From IMG/VR virus record IMGVR_UViG_3300026078_000092, positions 1-22,760 of that record: a stretch of DNA of 22,760 nucleotides, one strand, 5' to 3'. Positions within the stretch are counted from its first letter, which is position 1. Each line of letters opens with the position of its first letter. This DNA is from a virus. Below the pieces are notes generated by a model. The model was not told the DNA's origin and ran no database searches. It saw only the letters and a program-made list of their open reading frames with translations. Both the position numbers and the translations under genes were made by a program. Of the stretch, positions 6,754-14,739 are shown piece by piece.

Positions 6754-7325
6754 CAGACGAAAAAGCCTTTTGCAGGATTATTTTTCGTAGTTTCGTTGCC
6801 CCAGACTTCCCAGTCTGCATCGCTATTGCGCGCAAATAATTCTATTCCAGGAACGTTGCCCATAAGTTGTTTTATGCGATTTTTAACCTCTTCTGGTTTT
6901 GCACTGTGTAATCCTACCGGCGTTGTTATGATTTGTCTGATATCCGTTCTTTGTCTTTTTGGTTTTCCCTTTACGCCGAGCAGACAAAGCTCAATACTAC
7001 CTAAGGTCCATTTTCCTAAATTAGTTTTTGGAGCAACGCCGTCTTTTGTTGTTTTTACCCAACAAAATGCTATAGTTTTGAAATTGAATTTCCATGATGT
7101 CATAACCTCAAGAGCTTCAGGTAACAAGGGCGATGTTGCCCAAAGAAATAAAACGCAATTATCATCCGAAATAATAGGGATAGGTATTTGTTGTATTTCA
7201 GCAATAGTCATTGTTTGATAGCGTTCTCCTATTGCTGTACCCTTTCCAAAATCCTTCAAGTCGTACTGCCATGGCGGATCTGCGTAAATTATTTGGAATT
7301 TTTTATCTGGAAACGGTAACATCAT
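6753..7325 (-). CDS. MT-A70 family adenine-N6 DNA methyltransferase
   Basis: A 190-residue SAM-dependent methyltransferase with the catalytic DPPW at 16-19, an N-terminal IIYADPP strand typical of MT-A70, and downstream FLWATSP (residues 60-66) and GSIE-LLG patterns usual in the family. Such phage enzymes methylate adenine in short DNA targets, often to escape restriction. The gene is visibly AT-richer than its neighbours: 7021-7080 has 21 of 60 G+C against 41 of 60 at 5281-5340, and it uses many Lys AAA, Ile ATT and Phe TTT codons, suggesting recent acquisition. Two adjacent ATG codons (7325, 7322) overlap the upstream stop. No strong SD is seen. Confidence 0.92.
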   Translation of the reverse strand: MMLPFPDKKFQIIYADPPWQYDLKDFGKGTAIGERYQTMTIAEIQQIPIPIISDDNCVLFLWATSPLLPEALEVMTSWKFNFKTIAFCWVKTTKDGVAPKTNLGKWTLGSIELCLLGVKGKPKRQRTDIRQIITTPVGLHSAKPEEVKNRIKQLMGNVPGIELFARNSDADWEVWGNETTKNNPAKGFFV

Positions 7326-7690
7326 CAGTCAGCCATATCAGGCAGTGGTTCGGGAAAGCGCCAGAACAGCGGAACCCATCCATAGTCTTGCAATGAGTCT
7401 TGTAATATATCGCGCCACGGTTCGCATGGCCGGTACGTCGGCATATGCTGTGCATAAGTAAGGAAGTACTTATTTTTGCCCATTCCGCTGTGCCCGCAGA
7501 CTTCGACGAGCGTGTCCTGCGGCGGCAGTTCTTTTGTTGCATCTCGCCATGCATTTTGGTCGAGCGCGACCGCTGCTTTGAAGAGAGCATAGGAACGCTT
7601 CGAGCGAGCCGTGCCGCGTTCAACTTTTGCAATGAAATCGTTGGCTGCCCATTCTAACGCGTGCGCGCGTTCAGTCATCGTTTTCGGCAT
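7325..7690 (-). CDS. DUF551-like phage protein
   Basis: A 121-residue product. Residues 48-110 have the DUF551 pattern: W-x-x-ATKELPPQDTLVEVCG at the beginning and YGWVPLFWRFPEPLP at the end, the W-x-P-x-x-W/R-x-P-P-P ending being typical. The family is common in phages and has no established biochemical role. The N-terminal 45 residues are helical and basic. The start at 7690 overlaps the end of the helicase gene; ATG 7678 is an alternative. It lies between the helicase and the methyltransferase in a coupled run. Confidence 0.65.
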   Translation of the reverse strand: MPKTMTERAHALEWAANDFIAKVERGTARSKRSYALFKAAVALDQNAWRDATKELPPQDTLVEVCGHSGMGKNKYFLTYAQHMPTYRPCEPWRDILQDSLQDYGWVPLFWRFPEPLPDMAD

Positions 7691-9062
7691 CTAATCGTTC
7701 CACTTCCTGTTCAACGTGTTTTGCCATATACACGCTATCGATGGCAAATTGCCCTGTCATGAAATTTTGCGATACCATGGCGAGCCATTTGTCTTCGGCG
7801 TTGCGTGCTGCATCGACGAATATACGAGCGCGCCCTGCCTCGCGTTCCTGCTTTGTGCGCGAGATCGTGCAGACAGTATCAGCAGTCCCCGTCAAGCTGT
7901 AGTCTTCGCCGACGTGCATTGCGCCACTGACGACCTTAGCACTGTCGCCCGCTCTGTTGGAATGCGTCGTCGTGACAATCGCGATGTTGCGCGCGACAGC
8001 GACGCCGCGCAGCTTGATTGCGAGTTGCCCCAGATCAGTGCGTATCTTGTCGCTGTTGATCGACATGCGGTTGATGGAGTCAAGCACGATGAGATCGGGA
8101 CGAAAGTTCTCATTGCGCGCGAGTTGATCCAAATACGCTGTAAGCTGTGCAATGGTCAATGAGCCTGTCGGAAATTGCTTCATCAGCAAGCGCGATCTCG
8201 ACTTGAAGCCGCGCAGCTTCTTTGCGATGCGCGGCGCAGTCTCAGCCGTGATCCCTTCTGCAACGCGCTGATCGTAATCAATCGTCGTGAACCGGCCCAA
8301 CTGATCGCGCTTAAAGATAGGGTAACGCACAGTCTCAGTCTGCCCCGGCGTCATCGCGAACATCGCTTGGATATAGCGCTTCGCTGTAATCTCTTCGCTG
8401 TTCTCAAGCGTGATGTGCAGCACCTTCTTGCGTCGCTGGATATTCTGCTTGCCGATCTCGATGCCCCACCAGCTTTTACCGATCTTCTTCGCGCCGATGA
8501 TCAGGAACAACTCTCCGCGTGCGGGACGAATGCCGCGCACGTCGAGCGCTTCGATGCCCGACGTAAAGAAGTCGCTCTCTGGGACGTTCATCCATTTGAG
8601 CATCGCTTCTGCGTCGTGCAGCCAGATACCGGGTGACGATGCTTGCGCAACGTCACGTTGATACAACGCACGCTCTGCGCCCTCTAAGTCTCCCGCGCGC
8701 AGATGTTCGTCTGCTTCTTCGATAGCCTGCGCCAGTTTCCTTGACGCTATGAACTGCGCAAGCCCGTCGAGCACGTATTGCGCGTTTAAGTTCGGCAGCA
8801 GCGTATCCATGTCGTCGCAGTGCCGGGCATACATCTTGCCGTCGTCGTCGCCGCGATTGAGTTCCTTTTCGAGCAGATCGCGCATATGCACGCCCGGCGG
8901 CACACCATACACCGAGATGTAATCGGACGCGCGCTGCGCAATCGTGCGGTACTTAGGGGTCGAAAACAGATCAGGCGCAATGTGCGTCGTGATGTTCGCT
9001 GCATGCTCAGCACTGTGCACAAGCATCGTGAGGATGTTATCCTCGAGACTTCCCGTCAGCAT
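7671..9062 (-). CDS. DnaB-like replicative DNA helicase
   Basis: A 463-residue helicase of the DnaB/T4 gp41 type that would form a hexamer on the lagging strand template. The N-terminal domain (residues 1-120) has the usual helical DnaB pattern beginning SLEDNILTMLV and containing HIAPDLFSTPKYRTI. The RecA-fold core carries Walker A GAKKIGKS (190-197, Lys196), ITLENS (217-222), Walker B LIVLDSINR (324-332) and TTTHSNR (364-370). The start ATG 9062 has GGAGA 9 bases upstream in the recurring AACAACGGAGA leader. No primase gene is seen in the window. Confidence 0.93.
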   Translation of the reverse strand: MLTGSLEDNILTMLVHSAEHAANITTHIAPDLFSTPKYRTIAQRASDYISVYGVPPGVHMRDLLEKELNRGDDDGKMYARHCDDMDTLLPNLNAQYVLDGLAQFIASRKLAQAIEEADEHLRAGDLEGAERALYQRDVAQASSPGIWLHDAEAMLKWMNVPESDFFTSGIEALDVRGIRPARGELFLIIGAKKIGKSWWGIEIGKQNIQRRKKVLHITLENSEEITAKRYIQAMFAMTPGQTETVRYPIFKRDQLGRFTTIDYDQRVAEGITAETAPRIAKKLRGFKSRSRLLMKQFPTGSLTIAQLTAYLDQLARNENFRPDLIVLDSINRMSINSDKIRTDLGQLAIKLRGVAVARNIAIVTTTHSNRAGDSAKVVSGAMHVGEDYSLTGTADTVCTISRTKQEREAGRARIFVDAARNAEDKWLAMVSQNFMTGQFAIDSVYMAKHVEQEVERLDAENDD

Positions 9063-9071
9063 CTCTCTGCT

Positions 9072-9082
9072 TCTCCGTTGTT
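9072..9082 (-). repeat. Recurring leader AACAACGGAGA, copy 3
   Basis: Third exact copy, containing the SD of the DnaB-like helicase gene (start 9062). A related sequence, AACAACAAGGAAG, stands before queE. Confidence 0.8.
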
Positions 9083-9111
9083 GCCATCAGTTTACGCGTG
9101 GCAAAAGGAGA

Positions 9112-9849
9112 TCAGTCGAGCCCCAGGATCTTGTGCGTCTGCAATGAGAGCCGATAGCCGTGCGTCAACGCAATGGTTGCTGCATATTCGACGTTGGCTC
9201 GTGTGTGTGCATTGTCGCCCTCATCGCAGCCCTGTACAAAGATGCGAGATCGTATCTTCGGGTCGAGCGCATTGATGGGACGAAACAAGCGCATTGGTCT
9301 GCCGGGCAGTTGCGTTGACATCTCAGGCAAGCCGTCAGTTCCAACGGGCTCTGCTGCACGCACGATGTACTTCCAGTACACATTGAACAGTTCGACGTGA
9401 CGAAGCTGCGGGATAACCATGCCCGTCTTCGGCGAGCAGACAATCGACAGACGCTCAGCATTCGTCGTGCCATTCTCGACGATCCCGCCAATTGGCCAGT
9501 ACGTGCCTGCGGTCTCAATCTGAAACGAGAAGCGCGCAAGTTCGGGATGATCGATCAGTAAGCGTAGCGGCTGCAACATCGGCTCGCCACCCGTGATCAC
9601 GACGAAGCGACAGGGATTGAGATTGCTCAACTTCGTGATCTGTGCTGCGAGTTCGTCCGCAGTCTGTTCTTTCCCGCTCTCAAATTCGGTATCGCAGAAG
9701 TAGCAACGCAGATTGCAGTCAGACAGACGAACGAAGATTGCTGGGCAGCCCGCGAACGGGCCTTCGCCTTGCAGCGTGTAGAACACAGAATTGACCTTGA
9801 ATCCTTCAGACGCGATGCGGGATCCCGCGACCGGGTTTCTGCCGAACAT
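9112..9849 (-). CDS. queE: 7-carboxy-7-deazaguanine synthase, QueE
   Basis: A 245-residue radical SAM enzyme that converts 6-carboxytetrahydropterin to 7-carboxy-7-deazaguanine. The opening VNSVFYTLQGEGPFAG (19-34) is characteristic of QueE. The iron-sulfur cluster ligands are Cys45, Cys49 and Cys52 (C-X3-C-X2-C, the shorter arrangement also found in many QueE proteins), followed by the SAM-binding TGGEP (86-90). AAGGA lies 9 bases before ATG 9849. It follows QueD by 18 bases, so the two consecutive pathway steps are co-transcribed. In phages this pathway can supply 7-deazaguanines for DNA modification; QueC and FolE are not in the window. Confidence 0.95.
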   Translation of the reverse strand: MFGRNPVAGSRIASEGFKVNSVFYTLQGEGPFAGCPAIFVRLSDCNLRCYFCDTEFESGKEQTADELAAQITKLSNLNPCRFVVITGGEPMLQPLRLLIDHPELARFSFQIETAGTYWPIGGIVENGTTNAERLSIVCSPKTGMVIPQLRHVELFNVYWKYIVRAAEPVGTDGLPEMSTQLPGRPMRLFRPINALDPKIRSRIFVQGCDEGDNAHTRANVEYAATIALTHGYRLSLQTHKILGLD

Positions 9850-9867
9850 GGACGAGCTTCCTTGTTG

Positions 9868-10329
9868 TTATGATGCGAGAAAGGCAGAAGCAGAGCATTT
9901 GCGCGTCTCGTCAATCGTGACGCGCGAAAGTGTGACGCCTGTTCCGATCAGACGCAATGGTCCGATGTGGTCAAGCAAATATGCTGCCATGTTTTCGGCA
10001 GTTGGATTGAACGGCACGCCGATGAGACACTGATCCAATATGTTGTTTAGTTCGTCGGAGTGCGTGTCTCGACGTAGCTCTTCCAGCAGAGGATCATTGC
10101 TCCAAAGCAGCAAGCAATGATCCCAAGTATTTTCGAGCCACATGCAGAGTTGGGACTTGATCACGCCGAAGTCGATCACGCGCCCAAGCTCGTCAGTGTC
10201 GGGAGCAGTACACGTGAAATGCACACGGTAATTGTGCCCGTGCAGAAAGCGACATTTGCCCTCGTGCCCAACAACACGATGTCCACACGAGATGTCGTGA
10301 TATCGCGTAACCGTTTTGATGTGCGCCAC
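9868..10329 (-). CDS. queD: 6-carboxytetrahydropterin synthase, QueD
   Basis: A 153-residue member of the 6-pyruvoyltetrahydropterin synthase family, making 6-carboxytetrahydropterin from dihydroneopterin triphosphate. Zinc ligands are His17, His30 and His32 (in C-RFLHGHNY), with catalytic Cys26; PTAENMA (115-121) is the usual later motif. The frame is open to 10566, but the homology begins at a GTG at 10329 that has AAGGA 8 bases upstream and lies 4 bases after the upstream stop, so that start was chosen. It works immediately before QueE, whose gene follows. Confidence 0.94.
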   Translation of the reverse strand: MAHIKTVTRYHDISCGHRVVGHEGKCRFLHGHNYRVHFTCTAPDTDELGRVIDFGVIKSQLCMWLENTWDHCLLLWSNDPLLEELRRDTHSDELNNILDQCLIGVPFNPTAENMAAYLLDHIGPLRLIGTGVTLSRVTIDETRKCSASAFLAS

Positions 10330-10333
10330 AACC

Positions 10334-10585
10334 TTATTCCTTATTGAGTGCTTCGACAGCAGCATCGAGCAGCGCGCTTTGCGCTTCTGTCTCTGTGCTA
10401 TACCGGCCGACAGTTTGCAAGTATTTTTGGGTAGACAGTTCGGCGCGCCACGGCGTCGTCGCTCTGTGCTGATTGTCATACACGACTTCGCCGATGAACA
10501 GAGCCCCGATCCACAGCGAATACTGGCGACGATGCACAGCAATCTGCCCTCGCCATAGCAAGCCATTGACGATTGTATCTGTCAT
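10334..10585 (-). CDS. Small hypothetical protein
   Basis: An 83-residue product. Residues 12-50 look like a small beta-rich fold (Trp-Arg-Gly-Gln, then Ile-Gly-Glu-Val-Val-Tyr, then Trp-Arg-Ala-Glu-Leu), followed by a helix rich in Ala, Glu and Leu (residues 62-82). This sheet-plus-helix arrangement is seen in short conserved phage proteins of unknown role; I cannot assign a family. AAGGA lies 11 bases before ATG 10585. It sits between sbcC-like and queD, 15 bases from the former and 4 from the latter. Confidence 0.7.
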   Translation of the reverse strand: MTDTIVNGLLWRGQIAVHRRQYSLWIGALFIGEVVYDNQHRATTPWRAELSTQKYLQTVGRYSTETEAQSALLDAAVEALNKE

Positions 10586-10600
10586 ATTGTTATTGGTCCT

Positions 10601-12403
10601 TCAGTCGTGAGCGCTGATCAATTCGATATACGACCCCTCGCGTGTCTTCGAGACTTCCCAGATTTCATCGAAAGCAGCTTGCGACAATGCGCGATGATCG
10701 CACAGCCAGAGTGACTTCCCAGTGACTTGCACGCGATGCTTTAAGCAGTCGAGCAGATCCTCGATACCCTCTTGACTGAGCCACGCAGAGGGCTCGTCCC
10801 AGACTTCGAAGCCGATCGACACGCCGGCCATGCGTTGAATGAGCGACGACAGCCCCAGTGCGACAGCGAGCCGTACACGTTGTCCCTCACCGCCTGACCA
10901 CACTTCCCAGGGGGCTGCTGCGATCGGCGACTTCACCATAATGTGAATGCCCGGACGTATCGTGCCCGACTTCGTTTCAAGCTCTGTGCTGAAGCTGATC
11001 TTCCAGTCGATCAAGCCGAGGGCCATCGCTGCTGAGGCTGTCTCGACTTCGAGTTGTGCGAGGATGCGCTTGACCATGAACAAGCGAACGCGCTTGAACG
11101 CAGCGCGCCAGAAATCTGTGCGCAGCAGCATGCCCTGCGTCTGTCGCTTGCGTGTGTTGGCTTCTTTGATCTTGTCCTCGACCGCGATCATCTCTTCGAG
11201 GAGCGCTTCGTATCGCGCTTGATGTGGGTTCTGTGCTTCGCTGATCTGCTCAGCGACTTTGGTGGTGCGATCAAGCGAGCGTTGCGCGTGCTCAGCATTC
11301 GACTTCGCAGTCGCGAGCGCAGCAACTTGCACATCGCGACCTTTGGTCTGTTGTGCGATCAATGCTTCGAGGCGTGCGATCTCAGCATCGTTCGTCTCAA
11401 TCTGCGCCTCGAGACCGTTCCATTTCGTCTGTTCATCTTTGATGATCGTCTTAAATCGGGAAATGCGTTCCTTTGCGTGTGCAGGCGCGATGTCTTGTGC
11501 GCACTCTGAGCATGTTTTGGTGTGCTCATAGAAATCGATTAGCTTGGTTGATTGCTCGATAATCAATCCAGCCTTTGCTTGATCACGTTCGCGCGTCGCT
11601 CTTGACTTACGCTGCGCAGTGATCTGCTCCTCGAGTGCACTCGTATCCGTTGCTTTCCCGAGCTTGCGCGCAGCGTCTGTCTGCGCTTTGACAGCTTCGG
11701 CGAGCACTGCTTCTGCTTTCTCGACATCCGCTAGAGCAGCTTCTATGCGCAAGGCTTGCTGCTCTTCCCACTGCGCAATCGATGCTTCGAGCGCGTCTGT
11801 GTTTTCGAAGCCCTCTTGCTTTCCCTTCAGAAAGGCAAGCTCTTGCTCGACCGCAGCAATTGTCTTCTCGTGCTCACTGTGGCGCTTCGACGCGTGCTCA
11901 GCGGCTTTGAGCCAGATGTTGAGGTCTAATACCTCGTCGAGCAGTGCGCCGCGCTCAGGGCCGCTGAGATCGATGAACAGCGGCACGGCTTGCCCGAAGA
12001 TGACAGATTGCAGAAAGCGCCCGCGCGACAGTCCAAGCGTCCGATCGACTGTCGCTTGATCGACGGGTTGATCTTCGAGCAGCAATCGGTCTGGCGAGCC
12101 GTGTCGCTCAATCGTGATGATCTCGCCATCGATATCCCACGCCGTCATGACGCGCGGCTTCCCCCCGCCCCACGATGCGAGATCAGCAGCGCGCACGCCG
12201 CGCACAGATGCGCCAGTCACACAATACGCGACAGCATCCCAGAGCGTGCTTTTGCCTGCGCCATTCGCGCCAAGCTTCGGCTCGACTTTGTTTCTGCCAG
12301 ACAGGAACTTGAGCCCCGCGCCTGGCGTCAGTTCGATCATCGTTGTCTGCTTGAAGGAGCGAAAGTTTTCAAGCTCGACTGCAAGCAGTTGGATCGATCT
12401 CAT
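10601..12403 (-). CDS. sbcC: SbcC/Rad50-like recombination ATPase (T4 gp46 type)
   Basis: A 600-residue SMC-like ATPase that with the SbcD-like nuclease processes DNA ends. Walker A GANGAGKST is at 45-53 after the family opening LENFRSF (11-17). Two coiled-coil arms (about 165-290 and 310-425) flank a zinc-hook-like Cys-Ser-Glu-Cys at 298-301, near the centre as expected. The C-terminal lobe has the ABC signature WSGGEGQ (502-508), Walker B VWDEPSA (534-540) and a D-loop region. The frame extends to 12607, but homology begins at ATG 12403, which overlaps the upstream stop and has GGAA 8 bases before it. It is shorter than bacterial SbcC and close in size to T4 gp46. Confidence 0.94.
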   Translation of the reverse strand: MRSIQLLAVELENFRSFKQTTMIELTPGAGLKFLSGRNKVEPKLGANGAGKSTLWDAVAYCVTGASVRGVRAADLASWGGGKPRVMTAWDIDGEIITIERHGSPDRLLLEDQPVDQATVDRTLGLSRGRFLQSVIFGQAVPLFIDLSGPERGALLDEVLDLNIWLKAAEHASKRHSEHEKTIAAVEQELAFLKGKQEGFENTDALEASIAQWEEQQALRIEAALADVEKAEAVLAEAVKAQTDAARKLGKATDTSALEEQITAQRKSRATRERDQAKAGLIIEQSTKLIDFYEHTKTCSECAQDIAPAHAKERISRFKTIIKDEQTKWNGLEAQIETNDAEIARLEALIAQQTKGRDVQVAALATAKSNAEHAQRSLDRTTKVAEQISEAQNPHQARYEALLEEMIAVEDKIKEANTRKRQTQGMLLRTDFWRAAFKRVRLFMVKRILAQLEVETASAAMALGLIDWKISFSTELETKSGTIRPGIHIMVKSPIAAAPWEVWSGGEGQRVRLAVALGLSSLIQRMAGVSIGFEVWDEPSAWLSQEGIEDLLDCLKHRVQVTGKSLWLCDHRALSQAAFDEIWEVSKTREGSYIELISAHD

Positions 12404-12900
12404 CTCCAGTGTTCCAGTGGCTGCGTAGATGGAATGTACAAAGGATGACGAGGCTCGCCAGAAGCTGTCGTGCCGAGGCACAGAAGCTCGACATGGGACT
12501 GGAGCAGCAACGTGCGCCCTTTTGCCGACTGTGGCGCATTGCGACCCCAGGCACAGACGATGGGCTCCTGGTTCGCTGTCGCACCGTCGATCACGTGTCG
12601 GATCCACTGCTCATTATCAGGGCCAAATGGATCGTCCTGCATGCGAAGCTCGTCTGGATCTGTCGCGCGGAAGGCAAACAGATTGATGATCGCTATACCA
12701 CCGCGATCTTCACGCTTCGCAAAACTGATGCAGCGACGAATGGTCGGATCGTCTTGCGTCGCATCGGCTGTCGAGGGATTGAGCATGCAGAAGATCAGAG
12801 ATGGCTTGCTTGTGTCCCACCATCGCGAAAGTGTGTACCGGTACCGCCCGCAGTCAGATATGACCGCGTCGCTGCTTTTGGGGAAAAATCCAACAGTCAT
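12400..12900 (-). CDS. DUF1643 family protein
   Basis: A 166-residue product. The pattern YRYTLSRWW (20-28), FCMLNPSTADATQDDPTIRRC (38-58, split here by reading), INLFAFRATDP (72-82) and VCAWG (111-115) is the usual DUF1643 framework. The family is widespread in phages and bacteria; no reaction is established. ATG 12900 has GGAA about 7 bases upstream and overlaps the preceding stop as ATGA; the open frame to 12951 has no such support. It lies between the SbcD-like and SbcC-like genes. Confidence 0.85.
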   Translation of the reverse strand: MTVGFFPKSSDAVISDCGRYRYTLSRWWDTSKPSLIFCMLNPSTADATQDDPTIRRCISFAKREDRGGIAIINLFAFRATDPDELRMQDDPFGPDNEQWIRHVIDGATANQEPIVCAWGRNAPQSAKGRTLLLQSHVELLCLGTTASGEPRHPLYIPSTQPLEHWR

Positions 12901-13130
12901 TTTGCTTTCCGTCTGTTGATGTGAATGCCAGGCGGAGGATTGGCAATACAATACTGAAACAATTTAGGGTAAAGCGGGTGCGCAGCAAGCGCGACGTTCA
13001 ACTTCTGGTTGAGGTCGCGTATCACTTCTTGCTGTATGGTGATGCGTGTTGCGACGATCATACCGGGGAATTCTTTCGTATCGAATTCGATGTGGTATGC
13101 ATCCGGCAATGTACGCTTGCTATCTGACAT
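12897..13130 (-). CDS. Small hypothetical protein between sbcD-like and DUF1643
   Basis: A 77-residue product with a short beta-like segment (residues 12-32), a helical stretch containing Gln, Glu and Leu (33-50) and a Pro-rich basic C-terminus ending in Arg-Arg-Lys-Ala-Lys. No family recognised. ATG 13130 overlaps the SbcD-like stop by one base (TGATG), and its own stop overlaps the DUF1643 start, so it is embedded in a coupled run. Confidence 0.7.
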   Translation of the reverse strand: MSDSKRTLPDAYHIEFDTKEFPGMIVATRITIQQEVIRDLNQKLNVALAAHPLYPKLFQYCIANPPPGIHINRRKAK

Positions 13131-14170
13131 CAGCCCATCACCTCTTTAAGTAGCTCTTCCCCAGTCTGTAGCATACGCTCGTCGATTGCTTCGCTCTCAG
13201 CGAACAAGCGCAGCACGTGCGCGGGCGTGCTCTCTGACATGTGCGGCAGATTGGGGTTTGCGATGTTCGTTGCTTCGCCCAATGCGTCGTTTTCGATCTG
13301 CGCTTCGACAGAGAACAACTCGACTTCGGCTGTGCGCGCCCACGCCACGATGTGATCTTGAATGGCGGCCCATTGATCAAGCGCCGAGATCGGGATCGTG
13401 AAGACGACGCGCGCTTGATCGCGCGGGCTGGTCTTCACTGCGTCAAGCTCGTCGAGATCAGAGATGCGCAGCATCAACTTCTGAATGGTATTGAGCGTGA
13501 TCACGCGAGACACTTTGAAGTCGTCTGTCAGTTCGACCATCTGTGGCGGATAGCTGTCGCCGAAGTTGATAGGATGCGGAGCGCCGATGTAGAAGATGTT
13601 ATCCACAGTTTGCGTTGTGTGAATGTCTCCCGAGTACACGCGCAGATGTTTGGGCATCTTGATCATCTTCGGGTTCTCAAGCCCGACGCCGTTATTGCCG
13701 ACAGCCCCTGTCACAGTCTGATGGATGAATGCCGCCTTGTACTTCTTCCAGTCGATGTTGTCCCAATCTGCTTCTGGGTTGTCGCTGTAGGGCAGCAGCA
13801 GCAGTCCCGTCGTTTGATTGCCATGCTTCGACGTGTAGAAGTTGATCCCGCTGCTTGGATCACTGCCGGGGCGGATATAGTCGAGAATGCTCCAGAATGG
13901 TGGACCGTTAAGCGGCTGATCATGATTGCCCTTTAGTACAGAGATCGACGCGCCGAGCGCGAGCAGACGCGCGAACTCGTCTTCGACGCGATTGACGAGC
14001 GCTGCTGAATGTCGATCTTTTCTGTCGGTCAGATCGCCGAGCATGTAAATCTGTGGCGTGGATATCTTCTGCGCTTCGATCCAGCGTGCGCACGCATTGA
14101 AGATGTTCCAACGATAATCGTCTTTGGGATTATCAGTCAGATGCCAGTCCGATGTGACGAGTATGCTCAT
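13130..14170 (-). CDS. sbcD: SbcD/Mre11-like metallophosphoesterase nuclease (T4 gp47 type)
   Basis: A 346-residue nuclease subunit expected to partner the SbcC-like ATPase in resecting double-strand ends. Phosphoesterase motifs in order: DWH (8-10), GDLTDRK (45-51), GNHD (81-84), the single His150 in FIHQ, and GDIHTTQ (181-187) with His184. These would bind two metal ions. AAAGGA lies about 9 bases before ATG 14170. Two small genes separate it from the SbcC-like gene, unlike the adjacent arrangement common in bacteria. Confidence 0.94.
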   Translation of the reverse strand: MSILVTSDWHLTDNPKDDYRWNIFNACARWIEAQKISTPQIYMLGDLTDRKDRHSAALVNRVEDEFARLLALGASISVLKGNHDQPLNGPPFWSILDYIRPGSDPSSGINFYTSKHGNQTTGLLLLPYSDNPEADWDNIDWKKYKAAFIHQTVTGAVGNNGVGLENPKMIKMPKHLRVYSGDIHTTQTVDNIFYIGAPHPINFGDSYPPQMVELTDDFKVSRVITLNTIQKLMLRISDLDELDAVKTSPRDQARVVFTIPISALDQWAAIQDHIVAWARTAEVELFSVEAQIENDALGEATNIANPNLPHMSESTPAHVLRLFAESEAIDERMLQTGEELLKEVMG

Positions 14171-14171
14171 T

Positions 14172-14738
14172 TTATTTCCTTTCGGCGAGCAGCAAGTCGG
14201 GATCGATCAGCTTGAGCATATCCACGAAGCGCAGCACACACACGTTGCCTTTGTGCAAATAGTGATGCATGGGATGCAGTGCAGTGCGTGCGCCACGCTT
14301 CTGCATACAGAGCATCATATGCTCACCCACTGTGCCGTCGATGATCACGATGGCATCATGTCGGTTCTGCTTTGCGATTACCATAAATTCGCACTCAATC
14401 GCTTTTGCTTGTCTGCGCGCGAGTGCGATGATAATGGCAAGCGGGTTCTGCTGTCTGGGGTCGAGCATGTATTGCAGCAGCCCGATATCCTTCAGATGCT
14501 TGCACTCGACAGAGAAGCGCGACAGAAAGCGGAATGCGAGGGGATTCGCTGCCATTATGTCGCCGGGCATTCTCGATGATAGTTTCCCAGCGTTCTCAGC
14601 ACTCGTGAAGGAGCCGCCCGAGAGCACGTTGCGTGACATGATGTCGCCGCGTTCGCCGTGCGTGAGCCATAAGGAAATCAGTTTACCGCACTCACGCTCC
14701 CACGCAGATCCCTTTTCTTTCCCCCCGCCCTTGCGCAT
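14172..14738 (-). CDS. PD-(D/E)XK-like nuclease, possibly Holliday-junction resolvase
   Basis: A 188-residue basic protein. A Gly/Lys-rich start is followed by an acidic helix position (Glu14 or Glu16), Gly-Asp60-Ile, and Val-Glu78-Cys-Lys80 at the end of a beta strand: the E...D...E-X-K pattern of PD-(D/E)XK nucleases. The later FMVIAKQNRHDAIVII (118-133) fits the next strand and its helix side residue. Similar short phage proteins act as resolvases or repair nucleases, but which substrate it cuts cannot be told. It lies between ThyX and the SbcD-like gene in a recombination-rich region. The start at 14738 has only a weak SD. Confidence 0.65.
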   Translation of the reverse strand: MRKGGGKEKGSAWERECGKLISLWLTHGERGDIMSRNVLSGGSFTSAENAGKLSSRMPGDIMAANPLAFRFLSRFSVECKHLKDIGLLQYMLDPRQQNPLAIIIALARRQAKAIECEFMVIAKQNRHDAIVIIDGTVGEHMMLCMQKRGARTALHPMHHYLHKGNVCVLRFVDMLKLIDPDLLLAERK

Positions 14739-14739
14739 C

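Noticed and set aside
5665-7218. Plus-strand open frames of 215 and 205 codons
   Set aside because: They are antisense to the SNF2-type and methyltransferase genes, whose motifs are clear; no motif or suitable start supports them.
10330-10566. N-terminal extension of the QueD frame
   Set aside because: It overlaps the 83-residue gene in another frame; the GTG at 10329 has a good SD and matches the start of the family domain.
12404-12607. N-terminal extension of the SbcC-like frame
   Set aside because: These 68 codons overlap the DUF1643 gene, are low-quality sequence with no homology, and the ATG at 12403 begins the conserved domain.
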